Shown: piece after piece, positions 1-15,700 of the stretch | How positions within the stretch are numbered: the stretch's first letter is position 1 | Layout of the letters: every line of letters begins with the position of its first letter | DNA from: Metridium senile | Taxonomy: Eukaryota > Cnidaria > Anthozoa > Actiniaria > Metridiidae | DNA length: 64,000 bases | Direction: 5' to 3' | Assembly: GCA_949775045.1 (NCBI GenBank) | Contig: OX459099.1 | Location: forward strand, 17,902,741-17,966,740 | The notes under the pieces: generated by a model | The model's input: the letters and a program-made list of their open reading frames with translations, nothing else | Database searches by the model: none | Told to the model about the DNA's origin: nothing | Made by a program: the position numbers and the translations under genes

Positions 1-1576
1 GATGCCTAAAGGCTATCTTATAAGTAATTGGTTAGGTCAAGGCGAAGGTTTCTGCTGCAAAAGTGAAGAGTTTTGTCAACAGACCCTCTAGAGTTTTGCA
101 TCGATAAGTTATCTGAAGACATGGATCCTAAAGCTGACAGAAGACGATTCTGTACCAGAAGAAATAGGTTTAGTTTTAGATTAAAAAAGTTGTGTACGTG
201 ATACATTTGCAATCTTTTCGCACTCTGACTTTAAAAAAAGAAATTCGATACTATAATTGCATTTGATGTATGCGGGTTTTTTTATCCGGGTCTTTTTCGA
301 TTTTTATTTCGTTACAGCAGTTGATTTAAGTGCAGTTTTCCCAGGGCTGCCCGAAGTTTATTTCTATGTCGTAGTCTATAGTCATAGTGAGAGAAAAATA
401 TTTTGTTAGAAAATTGTACAAAAGTACAATAATATCTAGTTTTGTTTGTTTTACTCACTGACACAATCCAATCCTTTTAACGCGCTAAAATTAAGGTTAC
501 ACAAAGTTGATGGTCCTCTTTCTTCGCCTGATTGCATAAGTTGGTGCATAAATATCAACACTGATAGATAAACTAAATATGCTGTTTCGTTATCATAAAC
601 AACAAGACAACAGCACACGCACATACGACAAAACAAACTACAAAACGACTGGTCATTGGTCAATCGTAGCATTGACGCCATCGAAACTGCTCACTATCGG
701 TTGTAAGCGAGAAGGCTTTTGAATGCAATATGGTAAGGATTTGTTTCCCTTTCTAGTAGGTCTCTCAGACGCCAGGGAATTTCACCTTTATTATTTACCT
801 ATTCATGAATTTCTAATGTATTGGAGTTAATCATGGTTTTCATTTGAAAAGCTAATTCACAACCACATGAATTTCGCCGTTTATTATCGCGGCGCTGTTT
901 GATTCAATGGAGGCTTGTTTCTCAATCAACTCTTGGATTGGACAAACTCAAACCAAATTTTCCGCCAGTCTGAATAATTTAGCGAAAGAAAACTATCGAT
1001 TCACAATATCCTTCGTGAATGAAGAGCCATACAACCTCTCCCCCGGAAATGAAATAAACGGATCGCGTTTCCTGAATATGGTCAACGGAGCTACGCTTGA
1101 AATGACTGATGGTTCACCCCCCCCCCCCCCCCTGACTACATGAAAGGGGAGGAGTTTACCTTAGCAACCCCTCGGAATAACCAACAGGGTCCAGAGCTAT
1201 AAGGCCCTCGTATTTATGTATGCAATATCAGTAATATAGTGATGTTAATATAGGTTTCAAATGAACCGCAGCTGCTGAATATACCGCACGCCGAGTTCTT
1301 GATTCGCTAACATCCCCTGGATACATCCGTTGCTGTTGAATATTCATTTAAAACCAGAGCACTTTCAAACGCGACGAAAACGGGAAGTCTTGGACGATGA
1401 TGTGTCTGATTCCCAGACCCCAGTACGGGATTAACCTAAGGTAAAAGTCATCTGTCATCTTCTGGGTAAGCATCAGTCGTGAGTAGAAATCAGACAATTA
1501 AGTGGGGTTACGGATCGTGTATTCATTTTGGTCAAGAAACGGATCAGCTGTATTGGATTCGTATATATTAACAACA
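1..1576. other. Region upstream of the ephrin gene, no gene recognised
   Basis: I see no recognisable coding exon here. There is a 16-nt poly-C run at about 1117-1132. A short open frame at 907-1143 runs into it and is not convincing. The promoter and 5' UTR of the ephrin gene should lie in the right part of this stretch, but no clear TATA box or initiator could be assigned. Confidence 0.5.
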
Positions 1577-1692
1577 ATGGTTTCTACATCGACGCCGGGT
1601 TGGCTATTGCTGCTGTTAGTTTGTATATTATTGGTGAAGCCTTCGACGTCGCTTGTATACCCTTCGCTACAGTGGACACCGAGAAACCCTCT
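1577..1692 (+). CDS. Ephrin exon 1: signal peptide and start of mature chain
   Basis: The ATG at 1577 has A at -3 and G at +4. The peptide starts MVSTSTPGW, continues with the leucine-rich core LLLLLVCILLV, and then VYPSLQWTPRNPL, which resembles the start of mature ephrins (Tyr/Trp followed by NP-x-F). The exon ends with CT before gtaagt. The two leftover bases join the G that opens exon 2 to make Leu, giving NPLF. This phase match is what links exon 1 to exon 2 across 11.5 kb. Confidence 0.82.
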
Positions 1693-4600
1693 GTAAGTAT
1701 AACTCTTTAACGACAATTATTACACGTAAACAATTGCGCTGGAATCGAGTACATTTACTAGTATATTTCAGAAACTATGTTACCTATAGCTTGTGTACAT
1801 GTGTACAAAGGGTTTAGATACTGTTCTATTTTAGAAATATCCCTGAATAAGAGCCTGAATAAGCCCTCATAAATATAGTCGAACAAAATTCATTTTTCTC
1901 TATACGCGCACCAATTGGTTAATCTTGAACATTCGTACGATGAAGTTGTCGTTTTTTTACTGTCTATGATTGTGTGAGTGGTGTAAATATGTAATGACTA
2001 CATACCGCAACTTATAAAGAACTGTTTTGTTTGGTTTTCGCGAATAAGTTAAACTTTTCAATCAAGATGATTAAAACGGAAAATATAATTCGTCGCCTTC
2101 TGTTGATTTGTAATCAAAAAACCAACCAAGCATGGAGTCGCTAATACATCTTGAGTTCGTTCGTCACTGAAGGTTCTTGTTCATTGAACAATAACACACA
2201 AAACCTTACTAAATTGTGGTTTACTTCAGATGGTCTTCACATCTTAAATTGGCTTTTCCGGTAAATTGATATTATATTTACAGCTAATTTACGAAGATTT
2301 CTGTCCGCGGGTTCAAAGCTCTAACGTAGCGCTGCTATCAATACAAATAGTACAGAAGTTTTCATGTATCGTGTGTTATTGTAAGCATACAAGAATGGTG
2401 GTGTATGTTGTTGTATTTCAAGAACATATAATTTATTGTTGACTCACTGTGAGGGCACTTGTTGTTCTTTCTTTACAATAATAATCAAAGCTTCAAACTT
2501 TACCTCCCCGAAACAACAAAGTGCTTTGCCATCTAGTCACGACTTAAGCCATTCAGGCTTTTAGAACGGCTACAGAATGTTAATCGATTAAAAGCCTTTC
2601 ACGTGGAATTAAGAGAGATTTGGATATTAAGGACGCGAAAAACCTATGATTTATTCATGATAGTTCGTGTTCGCTTGTTTGGACAAGCTAGCGTGAGCTG
2701 TACTTAGCCACAAGTCGAGCAAGCCAGCTATCATAGTACAAATCTTGTTTCTCGCTATCCTACGAGCCTTGGATTTAGATCACATTGCTATATAGCTCCT
2801 CAAACAGATAAGGGAGAAGTTCATTACTGGCCGCAGATAGCTATCCATTTGCTAATGTCGTCAAGGACAGATTTGAGACACAGATTCAAAATCATTCCTT
2901 ATAGTAAAAATTGTGACGTCCACTTAAATTAAAGCCACAAAATCTCTTCCGCAAAGGTTCATGATAAACAAATTAGGCGGACTTAGTGAAGATTATTGTT
3001 TTTCCTGCACATTTCAGTAAAAAGCCTTGAGTCCACAAAATGACCCAACGAAATCAAAGGTCATCTTTTGTGGCGCATCCATTTAATTGTCTTACCAACG
3101 TCGACCGGAATACGAAATCCAAAATTGCATTTAGGTTTTGTAAAAAAAATGTTACATTAGTAGCTATTATAAAAGATAATATTATCAAAAATTAAGTTGT
3201 TAGTTTTCAAAGCACTGTTTAATAATAGACAGATATTTGACAGTATGCATTAGGATTTGCCTGTCATGTGTATTCGACATTATTTCATCAATTTTGGGAT
3301 CGCGATTCCTCTGGAAAAATACTCCCCTTCTGGATAAATATAGCACTTTGGCTTTTAGGATTACTAAAGATGTGATCAAGTGTTTTCATGGGACTTCAGT
3401 TCATGATAGGAATTCAACATCTTGTGAAAATCCTGCAATGCCTCTTAAAACTTTATGGTTGCTCTACGTAAGCAGATTTGCACAGATCCCAGTGTCAATA
3501 TTTTGTGTTTGGTTATGTATTTGCGTCTAGCGTTTATGTACAATACAAAAAAGTAGAAATTTCGCCAGCAAAATCTGGTGATTTCATTTGCAACATCGTC
3601 TTTCTCAATCTAGTCAACACCCCCCAATTCATTCAAGTATCTCGAAGTCAATCGACCATTTTCGGTTGAGCTCAAATTGTACAAGAATGTGATTTTATTG
3701 TTAGGAAGTATTTCTTAATATAAATTTAATTAAAAATGGTTAATTAAATTTCAAAGAGTCTTTTATATCAAAAACAAATAGTTTGATGGTCTTATCATCT
3801 TAATTTTAGGAGGTTTGGCTTTGAGAGTTTTATAACGTGTGGTCTAGTCTCTCTTTACGACAAAATTCAGAAAAGTAACGAATATGTCCCGTCTATTTCT
3901 TTTAGAAAAATGCTCCTCACGATTCTGTGATGAATTTAATGAATATTTTGATAAGTTGTGGTCTAACAACTTTGATTGAATAACGGTCATTTTTGTTCCA
4001 AACTTTGTCACATCAAAGTCACTTTATGAGCAGTTGCCATGAATATTTGGCTATTTTTACCGTAGCATCAAACTATGGAATTCTTATGCAATTGACAGGA
4101 GAAGGCGTGTAGTTATTTGATGCCTCAAGATTCATTTACTCAACACTTCTATTCATCTTCACACTTAATTGAAGCACTTCCTTCAAATTGATGAGTGCGA
4201 AAACCAATGCTCGCCACGGGAGCAGATTGCTTATTAATTTTTGTTTTTCTTCCACAAATTTACTTTAAATTATACAATAATTGCGAAGGAAATATTATGT
4301 GTATCGGGGGTTTTGGTATAGCGTGTTGGTAGTGAACACATGATTGTATGATGTTCATATTTGTGGGCGTAACGTGAACACCTCTTTGCGCGCTTACAGA
4401 CATGGACAGTCCATGTCGACCTAGACAAAACCCCAAACTTCCTGAAAAATGGACAAAGCAAAGTTTCGAAAATAACGAGCTTAAACCAAAAATGTAAAAC
4501 GCGTGCGAACTTCCAATGAACAAGGGAACAAGACCAGGGTGCCGGCTATAGATGTGATTATAACGATACTGAGTTGCTAACAGGGAAAACGTTGTAAGAG

Positions 4601-7600
4601 ACATGGGATTGTGTGCAAGAGAGCGAGGGTTGCATGTAGTCTCTAGATAGAAAAGTGCCGGTGTGTGGAAGATATATATATTAATGTGAAAAAGAGTTAC
4701 CAGAGGCTGAAGCGAGTTTGTGTTGAAGGTAGAGAGCAGTTCGAGAGAAAAAGACTTTCAAAGTAAATGGGTTTGTTTTTGAGATAGTAAGCTAGAGATC
4801 GAGAAAATGTGATATCACGTGAAAAGAGCTCAACATTTCAATGCTGAAAAGATGCCAGCATTTCATTTCAATCCAATTGTAGTGAACAAGTGTTCTCTGC
4901 CACACGGAGTCGTTAGCCAATTACTGGCATTCCTAATATGGCCTGCGATATGTAATGTCTAATGTAGGCTCGAATGGAACGCACCTTATAGCAATGTAAC
5001 GTAAACAGAGTTGAAACTTTACCCTTGTTGATGCTTTGTTGAAAACCTTCTCGGAAATACCTTCAATCATCACTTGACTGGGTATTCTCGTTAGCCAAAC
5101 GTTAGAAATATGTAAACTTACCGCCATCGTAGTGTAATGAGCTAGCCCTGTAGTAGCAAGGTTTTTATCGGACGTATTGATCGAGTTGTATCTTTCTATA
5201 TATTTCATCTTTTTCTTTTCTTTTCTTTTTGTTTATTTTATTGTCTTATCTTTCGGCGGCGGCAGGTGAACGCAGTTGCAAAATTAAGGAAGTGCAAACT
5301 CAAAACAATCTAAAAATATAACTGATTTAAAAAAAGCGGAATCTTACAAGCCGTTCTGAAAGTTGTGAAAAACAGTTTGATTTCTTTTTCCATTTTTTCA
5401 TGATTTAAATTAATTGGGATAATTTTAGATATCTTTTTTTTTTTTTTAATTTTTATTTTCACAGTCTGCGAAAAAACAAATTCACATGCAGTCCTGAGCA
5501 GGTTTTCATCTATAACTGTAGAGAAGTTTTCGTCAAAAAACATCGCCCACGAGAAAGGCGTTTTTCAACTGTATGACCAATATCAAAACAACCAAAAAGA
5601 CTAATTGTCCATTTACATTTGTAACAATATGCAGGCATGTTAATTTGACAAAAGGAAGTACGAACGAATTTTTAAGTATGATAAAATCGGCACTACATCA
5701 AACCAAAGTTATTGATCAACCGAACAAAGGATTTGAGAATTAGAAAACACCTAGATTGAAAGAGCAAATGTCTTTTCTTTTGTTTCCCAATGCGCTAGCA
5801 ATGACCATTAAGTACCATTTGCCATTAACCATACTTACAAGCCACTAGTATTGTATATTCGAGAACTGTTGGCTTTGTCGGCATCAACCATCGGATTATC
5901 TTGTTTTGAACTTTATAAACCATAAGAAGACAAAGCAGTAATTCTAAGGGATTATTTGCTATTGATCATCATATCCTATCCTATATCCTACTCACTGCCA
6001 TGCAAATTGCTTCATACAATTTATTGTTTATATAATTCGTTTTTGTGAAATACTGTGAGCGGTGTTTTTGAGTTTACATTCCTTTGCTATGAGTGTTTCA
6101 GTGGAAACTTATTAAAATTAAAACCTTGGACCTTGTTTTGTTTTTAAAAGATTGGATCAATTCATATATGTGTTTTTAATTCGTTATTTCATAAAAACAG
6201 TTTTCTATTTATGGCTGTAGATATAGAGTCATTACCACTAAAAGCAAATCAAAGATAACAGATATCCGTCTGTATAAATGTTTTAGTCGTTTATCACTAA
6301 AAAGGCTTCCAAAGGCTTAAGTTAGCTTCAGGGGAGGTCTAGATAATTACTTATCGTTGCACTTTGATATTGGTCTATGTTTCATTAAGCGTCTTACACT
6401 TATTCCATGAAACAATCGTCAATGTGTGTCTAAAAAATTAAGACTCTTTAGCCGAGCTTGATCTGGACGTCTATTTTGGGGGTAGAATTTGACCAAGGCC
6501 GTGACCCCCCTGACAGACCATATTGTGCTTTGATTATCTTTGGACGCTTTTCAAGAGGGTTTTTGAATGGCACTGCATTGTGCTATCATTGTATGGTTGC
6601 GGTGTTGGTAAAAGCTTTTAGTTTTGTTAATAACCTTGGTAAACTCACAGCAAAAACGAGGATCTACAGTTTGTTTTGCTACCAAAAAGAGTTATAAACT
6701 TTCAAATGAAAATGCCACATCACATTTTGCTTCATTTGAAGTCGTTCGTTTAGATTCCCTTTAAGACTCCAAGTCTCAAGCGAGTCTTACAATTATAGTG
6801 TTCATTGTTCTCTCAAGTGTCTTTGTTCCTGTGCTGTGGATATTTTATAAAAGTTTGTTGACAGTTTGTTTTAGAAGTTAGCATGTTAAAGGAAGTGACA
6901 GTTGTCATGAACTCGAGATTGAAAGTCTGTTTGTCTTACATTAAAGCGAGTAAACACAGAATTGTTTTCAGTCGTGCAACACACTCCACGTAGACCAAAT
7001 ATCTGCACAATTTCACAGATAATTAAACAAGTCGAGAAACTTTCAAAAACTTTGTCAAACTTTGACTCATATGAAAAAAACCCTATTGTTACTGAAAGAT
7101 AGACTCGTTGGTTCGTGTTGCAGAAACTAGAGCCGATAAAGTGGTTGTGTAATAACTTTTACTTGTTTCGATTCACTAGTCAAGAACAATGATATTCTGT
7201 TCTGTAGTTTTGCTTGATTACTTCATTTATTAACGTCAATGTTAATTAATATGTTTTCATCAAATTTCAAACATGAAACACAAATGTAGTCCGCACTACT
7301 AAAAGATAGACTTAGGAAATGCTTTTGTACATTGTGAAAACATGTACAAATTCCACATTATGAGCAACGGTAATATCAAACTACAAAATGTAGATTGTAA
7401 TAATTAAAGATGTAGTCGTTTCAAAAGACAATGATATTTAATAACATCGTTAGTCATGGCAAAGTTTATCCTGCTAGCAGACCGAGACTCGCGCTCTTTT
7501 GTGAAGAAAGAAAAACTTTTCTTCTTCTGCTATCAGAGTAGGTGAATCCTTTTGGAGTTGATGACAGGAGAGCATACTATCGCCAAAGCTAAAACTTCAT

Positions 7601-10600
7601 GCAACTTGGTATTACAATTCGTTTACCAATTGGATCTAAGATAAGAAACGCGTAACAAAAACACCAAGTATCGGCACAAAACCACAACGCTTTACGCAAA
7701 TCAACGCAAGTTTTTGCGTTCGCGTTGTTCGCTTGTACTCCTGGAACGACGAGGAAGAAGTTTCTTTCCCCTTCGTTCCAGCTAACAGAAAGGAACCTCT
7801 TCTCGCAGGGTACTTGTATTCTCGGGCGCAACACAATAAAAACGGTAGACTGTATCGCATATAAGCGTAATGATTTATATATTATCAAGCCCATTTAATA
7901 CTCTGTAAGCTTGTATAGTCGAAACACAACGTAGACGTTAAGCTCTGTTACGGAGACGTAACGCTAACTCGTGCGTATTTTCCTATCTACATAGCAATCA
8001 GTGATGATTTTAGGATCCATTTATCGGGTTCATCCCAAACTATTGTAAATCAATTAATTGACGTATTTATTGGTGATAATTTGAGTTTATGAGATTGGGA
8101 AGATAGCCGCTCACCACAGACGATCCGGCACCGTCTTGCATGGTTCGCCACTCGCTACACACTACAACTTAAAACATTCAATCCTTGGCCTGCCTTGACT
8201 CGGAAAAATATTACAACGATGTTTTACCAGATGGTTTTGAGACGAGCTAGCTAAACTCAATTAGATTATATTTCTTGATTAGCTTAATAAAAGTGAATTA
8301 GATTGATTGTACAATATTTGTTAGCGACGAGACAATCGTTGCCCATTCTCACGCAACCTTCTGAATAAGAATGTCAAGCCCATTTCCTGGGCATCTAACC
8401 ACATCCAGTTAAAAGGAAATTACAGCAAAAAGCACACGAAAGGACAAGGGTTATTTTAGTCTCAATTTCCTGAATAGCCAGAGGTGTACTTTATGTTTGG
8501 CTGAAATTCCCTGAACTACTTACTCCGAAAAGAGCATTTTCTGATTTCTTCCTGTGAAATTACTCAGTTAACTGACACTGAATTCAAGTATTGTTAATAC
8601 AATTATAAGTAATAGAATGAAAATGATTTCATTTATATCAAACACCGACGCAGCATATACAAGTTTACTCGCTAGTTTCCATGCATTGTTAATACAAGTG
8701 CTTAGCCAACCATATGAACACATTTTTTTGCGGTTTTAGCTCTAATTTCATGGAAGGTATTATACCCTGAAGCTCAGGGCATAATAAGGAAAGTCAGGTC
8801 ACCAAATCCTGAACCTGTGTAACAACGTCTTGGCAAAATATTCTGTTCGTGGAACTAAAACTCTCCGATGTCTAGTTCAAGTATTTTAATAATGAAAAAT
8901 ACAACAGTGTTCACAAGGTTTCTTTTCCTATCCATTCAGTAATACCACATAACAAGCAAGGATTGAGAACATGAAACATTATACATTCTCTCTCCCGCGC
9001 TCTCGGGTCATTGTCTGAGAATTTATTATCCTTTCGACGCTTCGGAAAATTTCCGATATTTGGCAAGATTGGCTTACTAATACGTTGAGGCAGACGGATG
9101 GTGTAATTGATCTATCTCTAAGGGGAGCTCTTTGCGGTTAGACAAGTCCTTGATTATCCTTTATATACAGCCCTTTTTAATTACAATAAAATAGTTGTTT
9201 GTTCCATTCAAAATATGGGTTTTACTCTCTCTAATTATAATAATAAGCGTACAGTAGTTCAAGTAACGGTATCCTCCCATCCCCTCCCCTCCCCTCCCGT
9301 AGACTCCCCCATTGGCCAGACAATCATCTGTTTTAAAGTTTTCTCTGATTAGGTAACAAACACATTTTTAAGTATAGGTTTCTGCATGTACAAATATTGA
9401 TATTGACTTCTAGCTGGATTCAGTTTACTTTAGTTATATCTTAGATTCTTCTACTATTTTCCCCCATCTATTTTAGCGTAGTTTGACCGCATTGCATGTG
9501 ATGGTCCCATATGTTTTGTGTAAAAAACCACTACTAATGCAGTACAAACTGAAGCCAAACAAACCCCATAGCGTTCTAATGAGCATTCCATATGAACAGA
9601 TAGAGGATCAGATACTATAAGCCTCTCGCCCAACACGATGGTCTAATTCAATCCCTGTGCCACCCTGATAGTACAAGATATTGTCTCGTTCACTATGCCA
9701 TAATCCTATGCTAAATACATTGTGCCACAGTGATTTGAAAACTCTTTTCCCCCGCTTTAATTCCAATTGCAATGTTTGGGTACGTCGATGAACCCACCTC
9801 TAATCAACATTGTTGTCGGGAAAGGGTTCGGAGTGTCTCATTTATTTTGCAAAGGATTGTAGACTATATACTAGGTTTAGTCGGCTAAAAAACTGTTCAG
9901 TTGGGGGTTTGCAAACGATTTCTCTATCCTCATATACATATACATAAAACATACATTGCAGTCTGATATATTTGAACTTGATGTCATGTATGTAAGATAA
10001 ACGATAACAATGATGAAGAAGAAAGTGTTGATTATGATTATGACTGATGTTAATGATGATGATGATGATGATGGTAAAGATGATGATGATAGTGATACAA
10101 TAACAATGAATTATTTCTACAGTTAAAGTGCTTTAGAATACTGCATATAAAGCGCTATATAAATAATAAACTTATTATTAAACTTATGATTTATCTAGAT
10201 TGATGATGATTATATACACCTATTTCAAAAGACATTGTCAGAAGGACATCTGAATCTGCAATCTGAGACCAAAATGAATTCTGGGGTACGGCAGTTTTAA
10301 CTCATTGCATGCACTTTCTGGCTTCGGATATGGCGACGGTAAATATAAATCTGAAGGTGCTAAGCGCAAAAAAAAAAAAAAGCAGGGCCATGCCTGGTTT
10401 TTGCAGTACGCAATTTTCCTGAATTCATTTCGGTCTCAGATTGCAGATTCAGATTTTCTTCTGACAACGTAGTTGAAATAGGTGTATAAAGATTATGACG
10501 ATAGCAATGTTGATGGTGATGATGAGCTATAAGTGATGATAAAATCATGATGATAATGATAACGCTGATGATAATAATAACAATAATGATAATGATAACA

Positions 10601-12527
10601 ATGATGATAGTATAGTTTTGTTGATGACTATAATGATACCGATGATGATAATAGTGATAATAATAATGATAGTTGACATGATAACATGGTACCAATGATG
10701 ATTATAAAAAATGATAAATCTTTTAGACCATACAAGAGATCAAAATAGATCATATACATACACACTAAAACTAAATCTATGCAGATATATTATCAATTTT
10801 ACCGCCAAATTATTCTTAGTTAAAATTTGCACTAAACATTTTATGAAATGTTTAAAAACATTATCTTATCTTTATAGCGAATTATAATTAAAAAATAATA
10901 ATCTATATCTTGCATGGAACTTATGAAAACACAATGCACTTTTGTCAAAAAAAAAAAAAAAAGAATACATATTTTTTTTCCCGGTCGGTTCACGTACTAA
11001 GAAAGTAAAAAAATATTTCCGTGAGCCCTCGAGCAGATGTTTACATTTTTCTGTACTTTGCTAATTGTTTAGAGTGAATATAGAAGATGTTATCTGAGAT
11101 TAGGAATAATCTTCTTAGAAATGGTTGAAATAGCACTCGGATTATTCATATTTTCCATCCAAATACGCTCGCATTTATAGGGATATTTATACTGTTTTCT
11201 TCTGAAATGATTGAATACTTGGTGCTTTAGTACTTTGAACACAAATTAACGAATATAAAAATATAATAATTTTTTAGACATATATGTAATATTGTTTAAT
11301 ACATCTAACGAATTGCTATAAAAACTGTTTCACTTCAGTAAAAAAAAACGATTCGTTTTCTTTCAGAGTATCAGTTCAACGTATCATTTTTATGAATTAC
11401 AACCTTTTCACAAGCATTTTTCAGTATTTTCTTTTTGTTTGCAGATGAATTTTCCTATTCTAAAATTTCGTGTTTTGTGTAATTCAGATGTTATTTGTTT
11501 ATGATAAGTTAGCACAGTTTGCTAAGGCGTAATTGTGAAAAAAAATAACTACAGTTAGTCAAAATAACACAATATATTGACGTCAATTCTAGAAGGTTCT
11601 TCATACGAAACGCTTTCTGTATAGAAAAAACGCGATAACAAAAGCATACTGTCGAATAATATGCGGATAAATTCGTTGATTTTCAAAGCCAAACACCATT
11701 GAAATGCAAAAAGCCATAGATTTTTTCAAATGCTAAAGGATAGTGCAAACATTTGTAGTTTACTAAGCTTTCCAAAAATGAACAATTATCGTGATTCAGA
11801 TGTGTGAATTTTGTCTCGAGAGTTGACTCATACTGTGCCTTCGGTCATTTGGATCAGAGAAACATACTGGTTTAATGTAAAAAACAGTAGGACGTTCCTA
11901 GCGGGGTTCCCGTTGATCATTGGATCATACACACATACGACACAAAATACTACACAAATATCTAACAGAAAACTCTTGTTCTGCAAAACAACGTCGATAT
12001 TGTAACTTCAAATATATTTGTATAATATTTGTGAATTTCTATCATATTGCGGGAAAGGAAAGGAGGCATAGTCAATAAGTATACCAGTTGGAGTCTTTTA
12101 ATTATAATCCCCTTTCATAAGCTAACCTATTTTTTTCATTAGGGTTTATTAAAACCACAGCCTTGATGGTCAGATCGACCTATATGATCTGGGTTGTACA
12201 AGAGATTGTGGTTTTGCATTGGTTGATTGAGTGACTGATAATTAATTAATGTTATTTCTAGAGGCACTGATTGTACTACTGATAACCACAGACTATTATC
12301 TGATTAGATTGTTATCTCAGAGTAAATATCTATATTTATTTCTATCGTTTTCCGGGGGAGTCAGGGTCAACAAAGGCCTGTGCTAGATTATCCGATTTGT
12401 GGTCTTGGTTCAAAGGGTTTATGGATTTTATTCAGCCAGTAATGTTTTTGCATGTTTTCGAGAAACAGATGTTTTTGCATATCATTTGCCTTCGTCCTTT
12501 CTTGTGGCTACCTCTCTGTCCATCGCC

Positions 12528-12574
<47 letters not shown>

Positions 12575-12651
12575 TTTTCTATATAGATTTGTCTGTGTCT
12601 GTGTGTCTGTCTGTCTGTGTGTCTGTCTGTCTGTCTGTGTGTCTGTCTGTG

Positions 12652-12700
<49 letters not shown>

Positions 12701-15700
12701 TTCAGTCGGTCGTTCTGTCTGCCCGTCTGTCTGTCTATCTGTCTGTTTTTCTATATAGATTTGTCTGTCTGTCTGTGTATCTGTCTGTCAGTCGGTCGTT
12801 CTGTCTGCCCGTCTGTCTGTCTATCTGTCTGTCTGTTTTTCTATAAAGATTTGTCTGTCTGTCCGTGTATCTGTCTGTCAGTCGGTCGATCTGTCTGGCT
12901 GTCTGGCTGTCTGTCTTTCTATCTAGATAAACAGATATAGGCTTGCTCGAAAACCACATATCGTGCTTGGGATTCCTGTGTTGTCATATCTCGAGTCATT
13001 TCCAGGCTAACACGAAGAGAATAAAAACGCCCCAAATAAAATTAGGGATGTATGGGGGGAAATAACTAGAACAATATTATGTGAGAAATTGGAGAGACGA
13101 AAACCGCTATACAAATGATAGGGAAAGTGATCTTTGAATGTGTGAACCTCTTCCCTTAACATTATATTTTTCTCGTTACCAGGTTCCAAAAGCCCGAACA
13201 CGCTCGTGTGATGAACGTCCACTCGATGTCAAGAATTAACATAATATGTCCAAACACAGCGACTAATGTGGATACAGTGCAAGACAACACGCCAAAAGAA
13301 TGGCTATATGAGAACTTCTATATTGTATCAAAGAATAGCTATGATAATTGCAACGCGTCGTCTCCAAGGATAGACAGACTGTTGCTAAGGTGTGACACAC
13401 CCTTAAATCTCAAGTACTACACCCTAATATTTTTACAGTACAGCGCTACGATACAAGGACTTGAGTTCCCTGTTGGCAGTGAATACTACTTCATTGGTAA
13501 GATTACAGATGTAACTTCATTCCCAGGCCTTTTTTCAAACCACACGAGAAGGGAATAGACCTGGTAACGAGGCTAATTAGAGATATACATGATAATGATG
13601 AAGAATAAAAGAATAGATAGAATGACTACAAACAATAGTCTTTTTCACAGTTCCGTTCAGTGACCACGAATAATAGCATAGCAAATCTATCATTTATCAT
13701 GCGCAGCAACTCGAACCTCGACTTGGAACTATCATTCGCAGTCACTGAACAGAACTGTTAAAAGGACAATTTGTGTATCTGTTTACCTGTCCATGTAATT
13801 GTAAGCTTCAAACCGCTGACAACATGTTTTTATCGTTTCCTTAGCAACCTCTGATGGAACTAAAGCATCGCTTAGCAACCGCGCAGGAGGAAATTGCATT
13901 CGTAGCAGCATGAAAATGAGGTTCTACGTCTGCAAAGGACTTGGAGGTAAGAGCAACATTTTGTCTATCTAACACTTCATTCTTATGCCTGTTTTATAAA
14001 TACAGTGGAACCCCGTTAATCCGGCCACCGAAGGGACAGCCCAAAGAGGCCGTATTAACGGGGTGGCCGCATTAAGCTGGTAAATTTTATTGAAAATGTA
14101 TTTCGTCTGGACCTAAAAAACTGGCCGCAATAACGGGGTGGCCGTATTAAGCGGGTGGCCGTAAGGCGGGGTTCCACTGTATTGGACGTAGGTAAAGTAA
14201 AAAGTAAAGTAACCTTATTTAACGTCGGTAACTCGTGACAGTAATATACACCTATTTCAATTAACGTTGTCCATCTGGAATGGTTGATCTGAGACCGATA
14301 GGAATTGTGGGAGCTCGTTAAACTGCAAATGCACTATTATAATCACACTTGAATATTAATGTTTACTTCTGAAATACTGTTATCTGTAGTTCAGCACCAT
14401 TCAAGTGTGATTAAAACAATGTATTTGGAATTTAATGAACACCCACAATTCCTATCGGTCTCAGATCAACCATTCCAGATGGACAACGTTAATTGAAATA
14501 GGTGTATACTGATAGACAGTCATATACTGATAAAGTTGAGGCCGACGGAGGTACGGAGAACTAGAACAACAAAGCAGACAATCACACATTACGTCTTTTA
14601 CCACAGGGAGCCCATAAATTTACTGTAAAACATCACAAGTGACGAGCTTGGGCTCCCTGTGCTTTTACATGAACGTTTTTATTATATATATGCTGTAGTA
14701 TTTTAAACACGCTTTCTTTGACAGACCCCAGGTGTATGCCAACAGCTTCAAAGAAACCTCAATCAAACAACCAAGTCACAGACCTTTTGACCATGACCAC
14801 AGCAAGCCAGGTTCCAAAATATACGAAACCTACACTAAAAACAACGGAGACAAACTCTATTCGAATAGTCGTGCCCAGCTCTCCAACACGGATGTATACG
14901 ACCGAGAAAAACAAGGCTCTACAAAGTGACGATCCTAAAATGACATTAGAACCAACACTTAGTTCACAGACAACAGTAATGGTACCGGAAGTGACGACAT
15001 TAAAACCGGAGAGAAATGTTGAATCGCTGTTCAAAGAGGAATGTACGCATGACCATGGTAAGAATAAAACCACGTGATATTGCCATGAACGAAGCTTGGT
15101 GTCTAGCCTGATTTTCAGAGCGGGCCTGGGTCCTACGTTTGGGGAGAACGTGATAGCGTAGGACCCAGGCCCGCTCTGAAAATCAGGCTACTTGGTGTCC
15201 TGCTTATTGTGCATCGTGTTTATGAGCCCCTCCCATGGGGGTGGGGGATAGGGATGCATGTCCCTTGATTCTCTTGGCATTTTATGGGTTTTCATCTAGT
15301 TGGAGCTTGCTCTATAGGGACTGTCCCTCGTTTTTTATGATTATTACCATACAAGTTGTTTCTTAGTTTATTTGCTAATATTATTTTGTTATTTAGTTAC
15401 TCAGTGATAAATATATATATAAATGCAACCTCGTTTCTAGGGCTCTCTCCCTTTGCCCCACCCAAAAGCGAAGGGAGAGGGCCCTGGGAACGAGGTTGTC
15501 AACAAATGTTCTCCCTTGTTCCTCATGCATGTATGTAAAATAACTGTTTCCCTAAACTTTATTTCCGTCTAGGTATGCAACCAAGTTGGAATGTCGTCAT
15601 CCCTTTGCTTGTTGTGATATTTATTCTTGTTATCATGAACAGTTTTGTTATCTGTCGACTAAAACAAGGAAACACTAAATCGTGCCTCGCTGAAGACAAT

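Noticed and set aside
907..1143. 78-codon frame starting MEACFSINSW
   Set aside because: It ends in a poly-C run, shows no recognisable domain and has no splice signal linking it to ephrin exon 1. It is probably chance, though an upstream exon is not excluded.
1498..1716. Minus-strand 72-codon frame opposite ephrin exon 1
   Set aside because: It is the antisense of the signal-peptide exon, whose phase and sequence fit the plus-strand gene.
4260..4604. 114-codon minus-strand frame in ephrin intron 1
   Set aside because: No family resemblance, no splice context and no conserved motif.
7589..7894. 101-codon minus-strand frame
   Set aside because: Two overlapping frames are equally open and the composition does not look coding. 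Possibly a dispersed repeat fragment.
12397..12959. Cys/Leu/Ser- and Asp/Arg/Gln-rich frames at the CTGT array (also 49632-49981)
   Set aside because: Direct translations of a tetranucleotide repeat on either strand.
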